Below are positions 22,891 to 34,591 of a DNA stretch of 64,000 nt, piece after piece (position 1 is the stretch's first letter; each line of letters begins with the position of its first letter). The position numbers and the translations under genes were made by a program. Below the pieces are notes generated by a model that had not been told where the DNA came from, ran no database searches, and worked only from the letters and a program-made list of their open reading frames with translations. Source of the stretch: Parasponia andersonii (lineage: Eukaryota; Streptophyta; Magnoliopsida; Rosales; Cannabaceae); NCBI GenBank assembly GCA_002914805.1, contig JXTB01000523.1, positions 111,911 through 175,910 on the forward strand, given 5' to 3'.

Positions 22891-22902
22891 CTGACTTGTC
22901 AG

Positions 22903-23540
22903 TAACATTTCACTTCCGTCATCCAGAAGTCATACTTGGATCTCTTGGCATAAAGTTGGTGATCCCTCAAGGTCGGAAGCATAATTCTCAAGTGCTTAGC
23001 ATGTCCTTCTCGATTTTTAGAATAGATCAAGGTGTCATGGATGAAGACAACAATAAATCATAAGGCCTAAAAATTCTATTCATAAGGTCCATGAATGCTA
23101 CTGGAGCATTAGTCAGACCAAATGGCATAACTAGGAACTCAAAGTGACCGTAACGAGTCCTGAATGCAATTTTCGGTATGTTTTCTTCCCTGATCTTCAA
23201 CTGATGATAACTAAATCAGAGATCAATCTTGGAAAAGAATCTAGATCCACCCATTTGATCAAACAGTTCATCAATTCTTGGCAAAGGATATTTGTTCTTC
23301 ACTATTAGCTGATTCAGTTTTCTGTAATCCACACAGAGCTGAAACATTCTATCAGCTTTCTTGGCAAATAGAACAGGAGCACCCCATGGAGAGATACTAC
23401 TCCTAATGTATCTCTTTGATAAAAGATCATCCAGCTGACTTCTCAACTCAGTCATTTCCGCTGGAGTCATGCGATAAGCTAGAATAGAAGCTGGCTGAGC
23501 TCCGGGAATCAAATCAATGCAAAATTTGATCTCCCTATCA
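22903..23540 (-). pseudogene. Tekay-like reverse transcriptase, 5' half, in right arm
   Basis: The open part at 23512-23216 shows [23 protein letters not shown] and [20 protein letters not shown]. The catalytic D-D pair lies further down (about 23045) in broken frames. Compared with the left arm it lacks the one-base deletion, so it is slightly better preserved here. Confidence 0.8.
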
Positions 23541-24110
23541 GGTGGTAGCCCCAGTAATTCCTCGGGAAAAATATCTGGAAACTCGCTAATTTCTGATATC
23601 CAAGGGTACTAATCAGCTATTCCCATCTCACCATTTATAGCAAATAAATTCCCATAGCGCTCTAGCTTTTTCCTTCCATCTATGCATGCTTTCAGAATAG
23701 GAATCGATTTCAAAGGATTCAAGTGAGCTTGGTAAATAACAGGATGCTCATCCTTTGGAAAGAGGGTCACTCTCTTGTTGAAATATTCAACAGTTGCTTG
23801 GTACTTGGATAGCCAATCCATCCAGAGAATCACGTCAAATTATTGCAAAGGTAACACGACTAAATCTGCTAGTAGCTTCCTATCTTCAATCACAATAAGA
23901 CAACCATGATAAATAGTAGAAACATTGGTAACTCTACCCATAGGTATTCCTAAAGTCAATACATGGTCCAACATAGAACATTCCAATCCCAACATTTGGG
24001 CAAACAATATGGAGATGAAAGAATAGGAAGCAACAGTATCAAATAAGACATGAGCCTATGAATGAGAAATAAGAATCATATCATCAACAACACCTTTGTC
24101 AGTGTGGTCC
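23541..24110 (-). pseudogene. Tekay-like protease, right arm, without the solo LTR
   Basis: Reads through the position that is interrupted by a solo LTR in the left arm, so it preserves the empty site. The open part at 23833-23609 has M-I-L-W-M-D-W-L-S-K-Y-Q-A-T-V-E and a linker ending I-D-G-R-K-K-L-E-R. Stops break the active-site half. Confidence 0.75.
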
Positions 24111-24299
24111 TGAGTCTTATCTATCTCTTCAACCGCATAGGCTTGACCAGAAGCTTTTCCTTTCCTTTGTTTCCTCTTCCTTAACCTGGGCGACTGCTAC
24201 TAGTTCCTAGACTGGTACCAGCATATCTACGCCCTCCTTGGTTTCCAGAACTTTGTGGAGTCTAGAAATTTTGAGTATAGTTGTAGCCTGAACCTTATG

Positions 24300-25359
24300 G
24301 CCTATACTGATGCTAGTACTAAGAACCATAAGGCTGCTGATAAGGAGTGGAAATCAATGCCTGAGACTGGGTATGAGATTGCACTGACTTCGTCTAACTG
24401 TCCTGAAAAAGAACTGAGGCACTCTGACTTCCTTGTGATTCTCCTTGAGACAATGGAGATCCCTGTTGACAGTAGGGGCAACCTTTCTTCTGGTGGTCTT
24501 ACTGTCCATAATTAATGCATCCATAAGGTTCATAGTGACTTTTTCCTGAAGAGCCACTACTGTTACTACTCCCACTATTCTGAGAGTTTTGCCCTTGCCA
24601 TTGCCCTTGGCTCTTCTTGTTCATTTTCCTCTCATTGCCCTTGTTTCTTGAACGATCTCTCATTGCTGACTGATCATTAAGAAAAGCCTCAACTTTTTAG
24701 GCTGTAGCAACTAAGTCAACCAGATTGCTGAAGGGTTGGGTCACAACCTTCTCTAAGATGGCTGGTCTCAGAGCCTCCATGAACTTGACAATCTGGAGCG
24801 TAGGGTCCGTCCTGGGTGCATAAGCATATTATGCCAACTCCATAAACCGCATATAATACTCATTCACTATCATGTCACCCTGCTTGAGCTGTTCACCCTG
24901 CTTGAGCTGTTCATACTCTCTAATCATAGCAGCTCTATGACTAGCATTAGCATAATAACTCCTGAATAATCCCTAAAAGGCTTCCCAAGTCATGTCAATC
25001 ATGTCCTGGGTCAACTTGACTGTCTCCCACCAGTTAATAGCTCGATCAGTCAGCTTATAAGTGGCAAATATGACTTGGAACTCTGATGGCGTCCTAATAG
25101 CTGTGAAGGTCCTCTTGACATCTCTAAGCCATCTCTCAGTTGTGGTGGGATCAGGTCTCCCATCGAATGATGGTGGATTGAGCTTCATGAAGTCCTTGAA
25201 GAAACTAGCCTGACGGGCCTCAGGGTTTTGTTCCGCCCTCAAACCCGATAATACTCGTAAAGTATTATATAAATCAGCCAGAGTGTCAAGAGCTTATTAT
25301 TGTGGTAGATATATTTCAGCCCTAGGCTCTTACCTCGGTATTCTTCTTCTCGGAGGCAT
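24300..25359 (-). pseudogene. Tekay-like gag, right arm
   Basis: Capsid sequence is open at 25242-24973 (F-F-K-D-F-M-K-L-N-P-P-S-F and R-W-L-R-D-V-K-R-T-F), and a knuckle region lies near 24490-24570. An 18-base word (CCCTGCTTGAGCTGTTCA) is tandemly duplicated at about 24890-24920 relative to the left arm, which adds six codons. The start corresponds to the left-arm ATG. Confidence 0.8.
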
Positions 25360-25492
25360 TATAGTTCTGTATTCATGTGCCAAAGTGTTAGCGAGATAGT
25401 GATATATTTACTTTTAAAAAAGAAGTCACAATCTAGTCTAATGGTGTCACATCCAAGGTAATTAAACCTATGCTCTGATACCAAAAATTTTT

Positions 25493-27418
25493 TGTCACGA
25501 CCCAAACCCCGGGCCAGTGGCAGAAAAGGAATTTCACAAGTAGAAATTTATAATTTATTTTAGAAAATTTTAGAAATTGTAATCCTTTAAAAAAAACAAC
25601 TAGTTTACAAAAATAGTTCAAATTATAAATTCTGACAGTTTGTGATCACCACTAGATATAAACTATTAATAATAATAATAAAATATATATATGCATCACA
25701 TCGTCATCACCAATGGGCATCACAAATAATACAGGCTAAATCTAAAGTATAAAGCTTAAATATTATTACAAGTCCAAGGTGAGTATCTAAAAAATTACCA
25801 ACCACAATATTAGGGTAAACTTCTTCTTGGATTACTCTGCCCCGGAGTTACCCAAGTCGCACAATAAATCACCTGAGAATGGAAAGAAAGGGGGTGAGCA
25901 TTCGCATGCTCAATAGGAATTTCAATTACCCTTTCTGATATGAATGCAACTTTTTAAACCTGCATGGTTAGCACATTTCCCAAATCCATTTATAAAATAA
26001 GTTTGCAAAAAAATCAAAATCATAAGAATCATGTTCATTATTATACATATCATAAATCAACCAAGTACAAGCATACACATGAGCTCTCATCCTCTCATCA
26101 TGGTCCTGTAATACTTCTGTAATAGAGGTACCCAGTATCCTGACACTACCCGGAAGTGTGTCAACAAATCCAGCGCAGGGGCCTAGGTCTCTCATCTAAC
26201 GCTGCAGCAACTCGCCAGTGATCTAAATACCACGATGCTAAAATGGAACTCAAGTACGTGATCCTATAGTAGGTACAATATGTCATAGAGTGTATAATAA
26301 CCATGCATCAATTATTTTAAGAAATCATGCTTTAATACTCATTTGGCATTATTTTAGGATTTACAGAAAATCGGGCAGCATAACGGCTGTATTTTTCCAA
26401 AACTAAAATTTTAAACCTGCATAAAAATTATACAATCCAATCCCAGAATAATCCAATATATCTCAACAGTTCACAAATTTACCAAATATCCAATCAATCC
26501 ATTGAATTCTACGAAAATCGACATTTTCAAGAAATAGGTCATAATGCATATTTTAAATCAAAATAAGTATAAAACTTGGTAATTGAACTCCTACCTTACT
26601 AGATTAGTGATATCACGCCAATGGGTCCTCAAGGTATCATTAAACGATCGCTCGAAAGGTCGGGAACCAATTTCAAACCCTCGATTGCTCACTTGTGAAA
26701 AATCAACTCCCCAACGGAGCTTCAAATTGACAAACAAACCTATTTACTGAACTCCTAATATCCAAAATAGCTAGATTAGACATATGGTTCGACTAGTTCG
26801 GATCCGGACCGACACCGGACCGGTGTCACGTAAAACGAGACAAAATCTAAGCTGTTAGATATGGTGTTTTATGCTGATCACCAAATATAGTCAATATATA
26901 TATCAAACTTCACCATTTTTCGAGTACATTCCAAAAATAACATCAAAAACAAAATCTAATAGTCAGATCAAAAGTCGAACCCGAGCTCAAAAATATATAA
27001 AAATGGCAACTTTTAATTCGGGCAAATTGGGATCATGCAATATATACCTGGAGAAAGCCCACGACAAGAGGATTCGAATGCCACTGGTTTCACGACTTTT
27101 CGTCGCTGAAATCCTCGCCAGCAGGCCACGGAAGTAGCGGTTGAGCTTCGCTCCCCCCTTGGCAACGCGGCGGTCCGGCGCCTCGGAGTTTCGGCAGTTG
27201 GCTCGGCTGGGCAGCGTGCATCGTCTGGACTTGGTGGTGAGCGCGATGAAAAAGAGAGAGAACGAGCGGGAGAGAGAGAAAGAATCGGAGAGGGCGAGAG
27301 AGAACGAGAGAGGCAGTGAGATCGGAGGAGAGAGAGTGAAAAAAATATATATCTATTTTTTTAAAAAAAAAGTTTGGTCAAAAGATCTTTTGCCCTCTAT
27401 AAAAAAGGAGATTTTACA
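25493..27418 (-). mobile_element. 5' LTR of the right-arm Tekay-like element
   Basis: On the minus strand it starts TGTAAAATCTCC and ends GGGTCGTGACA, with intact TG...CA ends, 1926 bases. A purine-rich (GA)n tract at about 27245-27345 corresponds to the (CT)n tract of the left LTR but is shorter. The conserved GATGAGAGGATGAGAGCTC word is at 26081-26100. Its outer end is 592 bases from the stop codon of the CCT gene. The outer flank (27420-27510) resembles half of a MITE-like repeat. Confidence 0.85.
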
Positions 27419-27784
27419 TTTATAATCTTTTATCATGAAAAAACATGCTCAATAAATTTTAATTAGAAAAAAATACGCATAAATTAGTAGGAAAAAAAAA
27501 AGATTTCTTATGTATATACACACACGTAATTCGACTTCTAGAAACACCGCCCTAACTCTAATCAAGATTAGACTACAACTTTCTACAATATGCCAGACTA
27601 GACATGTATGTCGCTTTTGTTAATTACTATATTTTACTATTGCCTTGGTCTTTAGACATCAACTACTAGCTAGATTAACCACTTGCGTATTACTATATGC
27701 TAACAGTATCTTAATTATCAAATCAATCGTCTTCATTCCGTATATGGCCACAATCAGTTTATATCTAGCGTCTAGAGCTCATGG

Positions 27785-27826
<42 letters not shown>

Positions 27827-28009
27827 CTATGGCATAATGCTATATACAACCTGAAATGAAATTCTAAAAGGACTCAATTTATAAAATAAAGTACAAACAT
27901 TAGTTTCGTCAAATTAAGCATAAATTAATGCATGTCCTGATAAGAAAATTTACACATTAAGTCATGATCAATTTCTTTTATAATATAAATTATTTAGGTG
28001 CTCCATTAT
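27419..28009. other. Spacer downstream of the CCT gene
   Basis: 27420-27510 matches part of the AT-rich MITE-like family in inverted orientation (AAATTTTAATTAG and AAAAAATACG words). 27786-27822 is a (TA)n microsatellite. No gene is seen. The polyadenylation region of the CCT gene should lie at its right end but has no unambiguous signal. Confidence 0.4.
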
Positions 28010-29549
28010 TTACCCAGCAACATGGGAAACTTGTAGCCAGTCCTCTTCATCGTCATATTTGATCTGCAAAATTACAAATTATAAGTGATTACCTTCATCA
28101 AAATCCCAGATTAATAAAAAAACAAAGTTAAAAATTACTAAACTTCCTCAATCGAGTAGTAGTGTTATGTGTGTCATATATATCTATATATATATATTTT
28201 TTGATAAACGTCACATATATCTAATTAGTTTTACAATAAAGATTGCTATATGTTGTGTGAATTAAATATGAATAATTAAGTTGGACATATATATATATAT
28301 TTGGTGAATATAGATATGTATATATTACCTGGACATAATCATCAGCATCCACAGAGCCAAAGTCCATCTGTTTGCGAGTATAATCTAGTTCCTTCTTCTT
28401 GGCTACCATTTGCTGATATTCATGGTCGTGACACACTTCATTGTTCCTTGCAAATCTCCCACGTACTCGAACTCTTCTGTCAGCTAGGGTTTTCCTAAAA
28501 GCATACTGGGCGCATATATACAGAACAAATTATTCATTAATAACTAATACGATCTTATAAATCGTGTGTATATATATATATATATATACATGTATATATG
28601 TAAAAGCGTATGTGCATGTGCAACTAATTCTTATTAAGTATATACCTTAATGGTTTTGTTGAAATTCCTTTCGTTTCTCTTCTTCAAGTATCTAACAATC
28701 CTTTCTTTCCTTTCTTCTTCGGAGTAACGTTTGACCTTCATGATCATATTGGGGTCTTCAATTGCACGCATTTGATTACTTTTCTTTCCCAGCTGCGACA
28801 TATAAAATATGAACAAAACATAGATATTGATCTTTCAAATCAAAACTAATATTTAATTTTAACGTATATTATACATGTATGAATATATATATATATATAT
28901 GTTAAAAATTTAAGATGATAGTATAGACCATGCATCGAGACATAAGCACCCAACTTTTCTGCCCTGTGCCTAAAAGGCTAACCTTCTTAAAGTCCGGCAA
29001 AAAAGACGTGGCACAACACTCCTCCCCAGGCTCACGAATCAACCCATTATTAATATTATATCCGCCACCACCAAAATTCTCATGTACCCCGCCGGAGATT
29101 CCATGCAAATTATCAAACATATTATACTCTCTCATCATCATGTTATAGTCATGATGACCAGAGAATAATAATGCGCCTGTGCCTGCAGCCACAACACCGT
29201 CCGAAACCCCACCAATCTGTTCCGGCCGGAACGACGTGGAGGCCGCCATAACCGCCTCACCCGACGACAACAACGATGATGAAAAAACAAGCGAGTCGGT
29301 CGGCGACCAAGACAACGGCGACAAAGCATTTTCCAATCCAATATTGCTACTAGTATCGTGAAATTGAACCATAAATTCTTCGTCTTGATCAGTTGTAGTA
29401 TTCGTATTAGTAGCACCCCACATTGCGGCGGCGCCACCTGGTGCCGCCGCTTCGGGGATTGGTAGTCCTGAGAGTTCAGTATCATGAGTAGCAGGGAATA
29501 GTGTATAGTCTAGAGAAGAGTAGAGATTTTCAGGAATGGATGAAGTCAT
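28010..29549 (-). CDS. CCT-motif transcription factor, four exons, complete
   Basis: Exons on the minus strand: 29549-28983, 28792-28646, 28505-28329 and 28063-28010. All introns are GT-AG and fall between codons, giving 314 residues. Residues 1-189 are low-complexity (Ala, Gly, Ser, Asn) with no B-box zinc finger. The CCT domain spans about 211-260: R-Y-S-E-E-E-R-K-E-R-I-V-R-Y-L-K-K-R-N-E-R-N-F, N-K-T-I-K-Y-A-F-R-K-T-L-A-D, R-R-V-R-V-R-G-R-F-A-R-N, split across exons 2 and 3. The tail ends W-L-Q-V-S-H-V-A-G. Proteins of this CMF type (CCT only, related to CONSTANS-like factors) act in the nucleus, typically in flowering, light or clock responses; the exact role here is not predictable. Family members usually have Y-A-C-R-K where this has Y-A-F-R-K. 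Start: first ATG of the open exon. Confidence 0.88.
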
Positions 29550-29760
29550 TATAGAAGAGGACTAGTCTTAATGGAAAGGCGTGGGGTTCTGGACCTGTGG
29601 GGCTTGCTTTTAACACTGATCGTCTTTGCTATACAGAGCCACTTTATCTTTATATAATTTATATATATACATAAAGAGATCGAGAGAGATCCAGAGAAGT
29701 ACAATGTGTGCAGTGCTCAGTGGCCAAGTTGTCTTGGCAAACTGTACACCTGCGGGACCC
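29550..29760 (-). promoter_or_regulatory. Presumed promoter and 5' UTR of the CCT gene
   Basis: Just upstream of the ATG. A TATA-like stretch (TATATAAATTATATAAAG on the minus strand) lies at about 29648-29668, roughly 100 bases before the start codon, with a further TA-rich run next to it. This is position-based inference. No specific regulatory site can be named. Confidence 0.4.
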
Positions 29761-31282
29761 GGGCAGCAAACCAGGTCGGATTAGAGGCACTTCACTTCCA
29801 TAATTAGGCAATTAGCAGTTAGTATAGGCAGCTTAATCATAGCTAATTAACTAAACTGTCTTTTGGCTACAAGCGCAACTAACTAGACTGTGTTGCTGGA
29901 TTTACTTTAAACGCCTGTAGTTTTTCTACTGTTTGTTATTTTCAATATATTAGTTAATATCCATATTGTACGGACATATTAGTTCGTTTGTAAAAATAAA
30001 AAATAAATTAGGGTCTGATCAATCCAAATTGATCGTAATAAAGGTAATAAATAACTTATTTTTTTTTACCAATTAACAAATAACTTATTATTAAAATATA
30101 AGGGATTTATGTTGTTTGATTATAATAGTTTAGTATAGTTAGTAATCAATTTGTATTTTTGAACTTTAAATCGTATGAAAATCAAACTCTACCTAGAGAC
30201 CCTACTATAAATACTAATTCCCTAAGATATCTTTCATTTTTGTTTGTTACATGTTGTTGAAAATCATCATGTTCCTTTTGCTTAATTAAGTACATGATAA
30301 CGCAAATATGCAAGTCATACATATGTTAAACCGAATTAGGAGTCCACCATGAAAAAAATCAAGTATTTACTTTCATAATTTGGATACTATATACATTATA
30401 CACCAAGAAAAGGGTTTGTATATAGACAAGTATGTAATTATTTCTTCAGAAAAAAAAAAGTTGATTATTAATTATTTACATGACGCATGGTGTATATACC
30501 ATTAAAACTCAAAAAGAAATTAAGATCTTGATGGGAGGAAATTGGATTTGGATTTGGAGATTCAAATTTAGTATGATATTAATACTAATAATTTCTTCAA
30601 GTGAACTTACAAGTTATGAAGTAGTCGATCGATCGTCGCCATTCCTAAATTTCATTTTACAAAATCGCCGTACATATATATTTAATAGAGTGATCATGAT
30701 CCAGAGCAAAGATAACAACTATGTCAATTTTTTCTTTCATGAGCAAAAAACAAAATTGATATAGAACTATTACTTACGATCATTTTCAATTAATTATAGA
30801 CGTACAGTACATCGCTATTGAGGCAAGTTTAGGAAACACGTTCATAAATTAAAGTTTAGATACTATCCGATTTCGTAGGACTGACAATTCGTGTTATTTG
30901 GTGTCGATCTATTTAATATTATGTGAATTTCATTTTATCTGCGGATTACTTATTTAACGAAAATAACACTCAGATTGACGTGTTACAATATTTTTAAACA
31001 TTAAAATTATTCATTTATTTGATTTTTTTCACTCTATTTTACTTTATTAAGGTAAATTAGCTCATTACTTTACTGTTTTTCATTTGAATCACAATAAATA
31101 TTTTAAAAAATATTTTCTATGGAGTCACTATTTAATATTTTATAATATATTTTGATAAAAAATTAATTAATCTTGTTAAATCGGATAAATTTATTGTCAA
31201 ATGTGTCAATTAAACGTGTGAATTTCGAATCGTGTTAGTGGATTGTGTTCAAATTATCAACCCTTAATATATATATTTATAT
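29761..31282. other. AT-rich intergenic DNA, no gene seen
   Basis: No recognisable coding sequence or element ends. An open frame at 30480-30764 has no domain. Poly-T/A runs and short TA repeats are common. Confidence 0.5.
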
Positions 31283-31512
31283 AAAAGCACCAATCTAATA
31301 GGTATCTTTTTTTACTTATACATAAATATGGCTAATAAAAATTTATTAGGTACATTTTTTATAATAAAAAATAAAAAAAAATAATATTAATGATATACAT
31401 CTTTTTATTTATATTATTATAACCGTTAAATCACTTTTAAATTGTGATCAAACGACTAAAAAAAAAGTTATAATAAGTAAAAAAAAAGTGTCTGCAGATT
31501 CACAACCTATAT
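31283..31512. mobile_element. MITE-like AT-rich repeat, copy 3
   Basis: AAAGCACCAATCTAATAGGTATC followed by TTTTACTTATACATAAATA, CTAATAAAAATTTATTAGGTAC and a TTTTTATAATAAAAAATAA block, closely matching the copy at 41000-41185. A (TA)n run lies at its right end (31508-31532). Confidence 0.55.
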
Positions 31513-31871
31513 ATATATATATATATATATTTATAAACATATAAGGAGCATACATGCACGCAGGTATATTTATATATGTCTCTTAGCAAATAGGTATCTA
31601 TAGATACGTGTATGTGTCATAGATAAATTGAATCTATAGCAACTTAGAAGGAAAAGTAGGAGATTTCTGATAAAGGGAAATAGGTTGTCTCATTCGAATA
31701 CTATTCTTATACTCATAAGTATACAAAAGATCATAACCTACTTATAGCCAAGAATCTAGCTAACACATGGCCTTGTATGTTTTTGCTTCTTCTACAAATC
31801 AAGTACAACATTTATGTCCCCCAAAAATTTATATTCCTTTTCTTACCCATTATTACTGATGACAGTACACT

Positions 31872-32194
31872 ATATGATAGCCTTTTTTTTTTAACCTTGG
31901 AATATTCACTGTATTATTGACTCTGGGACTCTGCTCTAGGTTAGTGAACATCGTTGACAAGTTTTTTTTTTTTTGAGAAAATATGTATTTTTGACAGGTT
32001 AGCATAAGAATATATGTATTTTTTGTGTGTAAATATGTGTGTATATATACCATATGAATTCTTTCTTCTCTCTTTTCTACAAGTAATCATAAATATTTTT
32101 TTTTCCAAAAAATGAATGTGTTTTCATTTTTCTTAAGATTTAAAACCAAAAAAAAAGAAGTATTCTTCGTAATCATGTCACGATCAAGACTTAA
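31872..32194. repeat. Segmental duplication, copy 1, left block
   Basis: Nearly identical to 47536-47860, including ATATGATAGCC, GGAATATTCACTGTATTATT, GACTCTGGGACTCTGCTCTA, GTGAACATCGTTGACAAG and CATAAGAATATATGTATTTT. Both copies end at CAAGACTTAA. The differences are a few substitutions and homopolymer lengths. Non-coding. Confidence 0.9.
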
Positions 32195-33034
32195 CATCTG
32201 AGTATCTTAATATTTTCTTAAACATATACCTTGGTGAATCCTTGGACCTACGTATATATATGGTTTTGTTCTGAGTTATCGAAGTACTGTCCCTTTTCAT
32301 CTTATCTTTTTTTTTTCCCCTCCACTTTGCAGGAAATGTACTTTTGTTCTTCTTTTGAACGGGCATCTGGTTCAAAAAAGATTTTTTAAAAGAGACAATG
32401 CATATTCTTTTGTTATCTTAAGAGATTCATGTTTGTTTGTTATATTAAAGTGTATCATTTTATATATTACAGTTTGTTTTTTTAGCCACAACCAATGTCA
32501 TGATCATTTTGTATATTTCCCATAAGTGATAACTAATTAATGTTAGCTGCAGTCACAAAAATAGCTTCTAGTTATTTAAGATTTTAAACTAAATAAAGTC
32601 GAGAATTTTGCATTTAGACATTAATTGAAAAATAAAAAATTATAATCAAGGCAGTTTAGTGAGATGCTTGTAGTTGAATTTTTATCTTCTTGTCTCTCTG
32701 GCTATTTGCCACAAAAAGTGAAAGGAAATAAAGATAGAATTGAAGATTTGCAGGCGGGTACTGATCAGTATCAGGTGCCTCTCTTAAGCTTTCCATCCCA
32801 TCAGCCGCATACCGCAGCTAGCCTCTTGACCAATATTTCCTTCCACTTGCATGTGAATTATTTTATTGTTCTGAAGTTGAACTTTGTGTAAACCAATTGG
32901 GATGAAAGGAAACGCATAGAGATGTTGTAGCATTGGATAGAGACAAGAAATGATTGTCTCAAATGTTAAGCAAAACAGATTCCATTCATTGATTTATTCG
33001 TTTTGAGTAGCCCTTACTCTATATATATATATAT
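32195..33034. other. Sequence unique to duplication copy 1
   Basis: This 840-base stretch lies between the two duplicated blocks and has no counterpart in copy 2, where Tat-derived sequence occupies the place. A plus-strand open frame of 75 codons at 32664-32891 has no recognisable domain and no convincing intron signals, so I do not call it a gene. A (TA)n run lies at 33019-33042. Confidence 0.5.
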
Positions 33035-33312
33035 ATATATATGGGGATTGTAATCTAACAAGCAGTAAAACAAGTGTGACTTCCCTCTTGGATATTGAAC
33101 AAAATGTGAGTTAGGATGAAAGCCCAACATAATAGAAATTCTTTTCATCTCAATGTAATTAAAATTTACAAAATTAGTATAATAATTATGTTAAGACAAT
33201 TCTTAATAACATGATTCTCAATTTTCCAACATGAATATAAGGTTATTTGACTTTCAGGAGATTCATATTGAATGCAAAATAGTAAATTGCGTCAATCATA
33301 ACTATCTTAACA
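33035..33312. repeat. Segmental duplication, copy 1, right block
   Basis: Matches 50041-50306 in the same orientation, from ATATATGGGGATTGT through GTGTGACTTCCCTCTTGGAT, GTTAAGACAATTCTTAATAA and GATTCATATTGAATG to CAATCATAACTA. Copy 2 lacks a short ATAGAAATTCTTTTC stretch. Confidence 0.9.
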
Positions 33313-33339
33313 TTATTATTATTATTATTAAATAATTAA

Positions 33340-34135
33340 TTTTTTCCATGTTTTTATGAACGAACTTTAAGTTCATGAATTTTTCGTTGATTTGCAATTA
33401 ATTTGCAATTAGGACTCTAAAATTATAAAATCATTGCAAACTATCTATTTCTGTTAATGATTGTCAAATTTGAGATATATTTAGATATGTGCTAGTAATC
33501 TGCAAGTTTCTTAAGGACATAATGATTATCCCACTTGGTTTGGAGGCAAAAATAATAAATGAGAGTTTGGAGGAGAAAAAATAATTTTGAAATTCAAATT
33601 TTTAAACAATTAAAGAATAAAAAAATAACTCTAAATTATAATGACATACTCGATTTAACAATGCTAAACTTCAAAAATAAATCTATTGATTTTTTTGGAA
33701 AAATAAAACATTGCTTGAATTTTAATATGAAAGCATTTAATAAAAAATAAAAATGTTAAATTAATAATATAAATAATATAACCTTTAAAAATAACTCAAA
33801 AATTATTAAAATAATTAAACTACTCTTAAAGATAACTCAACTTTTAAGTGAGTCAAATTTTGTTTATTCTTTAATTTTGTAAAAAATTGAATTTCAAAAA
33901 TATTTTTTTCCCCTCCAAATTCTTATTTGTTATTTTTGCTTTCAAACTAAGTAGGATAACCATTACGCCCTTAAAAAACTTACACATGTCTAAATCCATT
34001 CAAAATTTAATAGTCATTAGCTGAAATGAGTAGTTTGCAATTGTGTTATAAATTTAGGGTCCTAATTGTTCAAAAAAATGGTTTAAAGGACACATTGTAA
34101 ATCAACAAAAAATTCAAGAACTAATCATGTCAAAA
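33340..34135. mobile_element. Fold-back element with about 260-base terminal inverted repeats
   Basis: The left arm (about 33345-33620) and right arm (about 33870-34133) are imperfect reverse complements. TTCATGAATTTTTCGTTGATT, AGGACTCTAAAATTATAAAA, GGACATAATGATTATCCCAC and TTTGGAGGAGAAAAAATA each have a complement on the other side in reverse order. The central part is AT-rich and non-coding. Long inverted ends with no gene suggest a non-autonomous Mutator-like or fold-back DNA element. No clear target-site duplication could be read. Confidence 0.65.
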
Positions 34136-34197
34136 ACCATTTATGAATAGCTTTTCTTTGGACCTCACTTTAAAATATATTTTGAATCATGTCTATA

Positions 34198-34552
34198 TTG
34201 ACCAGTGATCAAGTGTGTTTCAAAATTATTGGTTTTAGATTGTCTTAAATTATATTACTAAATGACAACTCTATTTGAAGAAAAATAAAATAAAATACAA
34301 AAAATAGGGGAAAAAAATTAAATTTAGCATTAAATTTTTATTGTCTCGAAAAACTTTTCTGGCTCTGTCATTGCTTGTATTAGTTTTTTTTTGTTAAATG
34401 GTTGTATTAATTGTTTTTTTTTTTTGGTTGAAAAGCTGCGATATATTGTATTAATTGGTTCTTTATAGTCCAACAAGTTCATGCTAGTGCAATTGTCAAT
34501 GTAATCTAAAAGTGAATCTAAAATCAGATTTTTGAGCATAAGGTTATATAAG
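34198..34552. repeat. Tandem duplication, unit 1
   Basis: Shares with 34592-34920 the words CAAGTGTGTTTCAAA, ACAACTCTATTTGAAGAAAA, TTGTTAAATGGTTGTATTAA, GTCCAACAAGTTCATGCTAG and AGCATAAGGTTATATAA in the same order. Non-coding. Its 34320-34370 part (TTTTCTGGCTCTGTCATTG) resembles the inverted copy at 41371-41430. Confidence 0.8.
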
Positions 34553-34591
34553 CAATCTTCCTGTACTTTTTCCATCATTTACCACTATATT

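Larger units (their letters stand above)
22903..27418 (-). mobile_element. Tekay/Del-like element, right arm of the palindrome
   Basis: The same family as 15728-22890, read on the minus strand: LTR 25493-27418, PBS 25471-25483, gag from ATG at 25359 down to about 24300, protease about 24110-23530, RT from about 23520. It ends at 22903 inside RT at the position equivalent to 21790 of the left arm. Excluding the nested solo LTR, the two arms are collinear and of similar length (about 4.6 and 4.5 kb). No RNase H, integrase or 3' LTR is present. Confidence 0.9.

Noticed and set aside
27141-27425. Plus-strand open frame of 94 codons near the CCT gene
   Set aside because: Lies in the (GA)n part of the right-arm Tekay LTR.
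30480-30764. Open frame of 94 codons upstream of the CCT gene
   Set aside because: Biased AT-rich composition with no domain and no promoter or splice support.
32664-32891. Possible small plant protein of 75 codons in the unique part of duplication copy 1
   Set aside because: No recognisable domain, splice partners or conserved second copy. Could be chance in AT-rich DNA.
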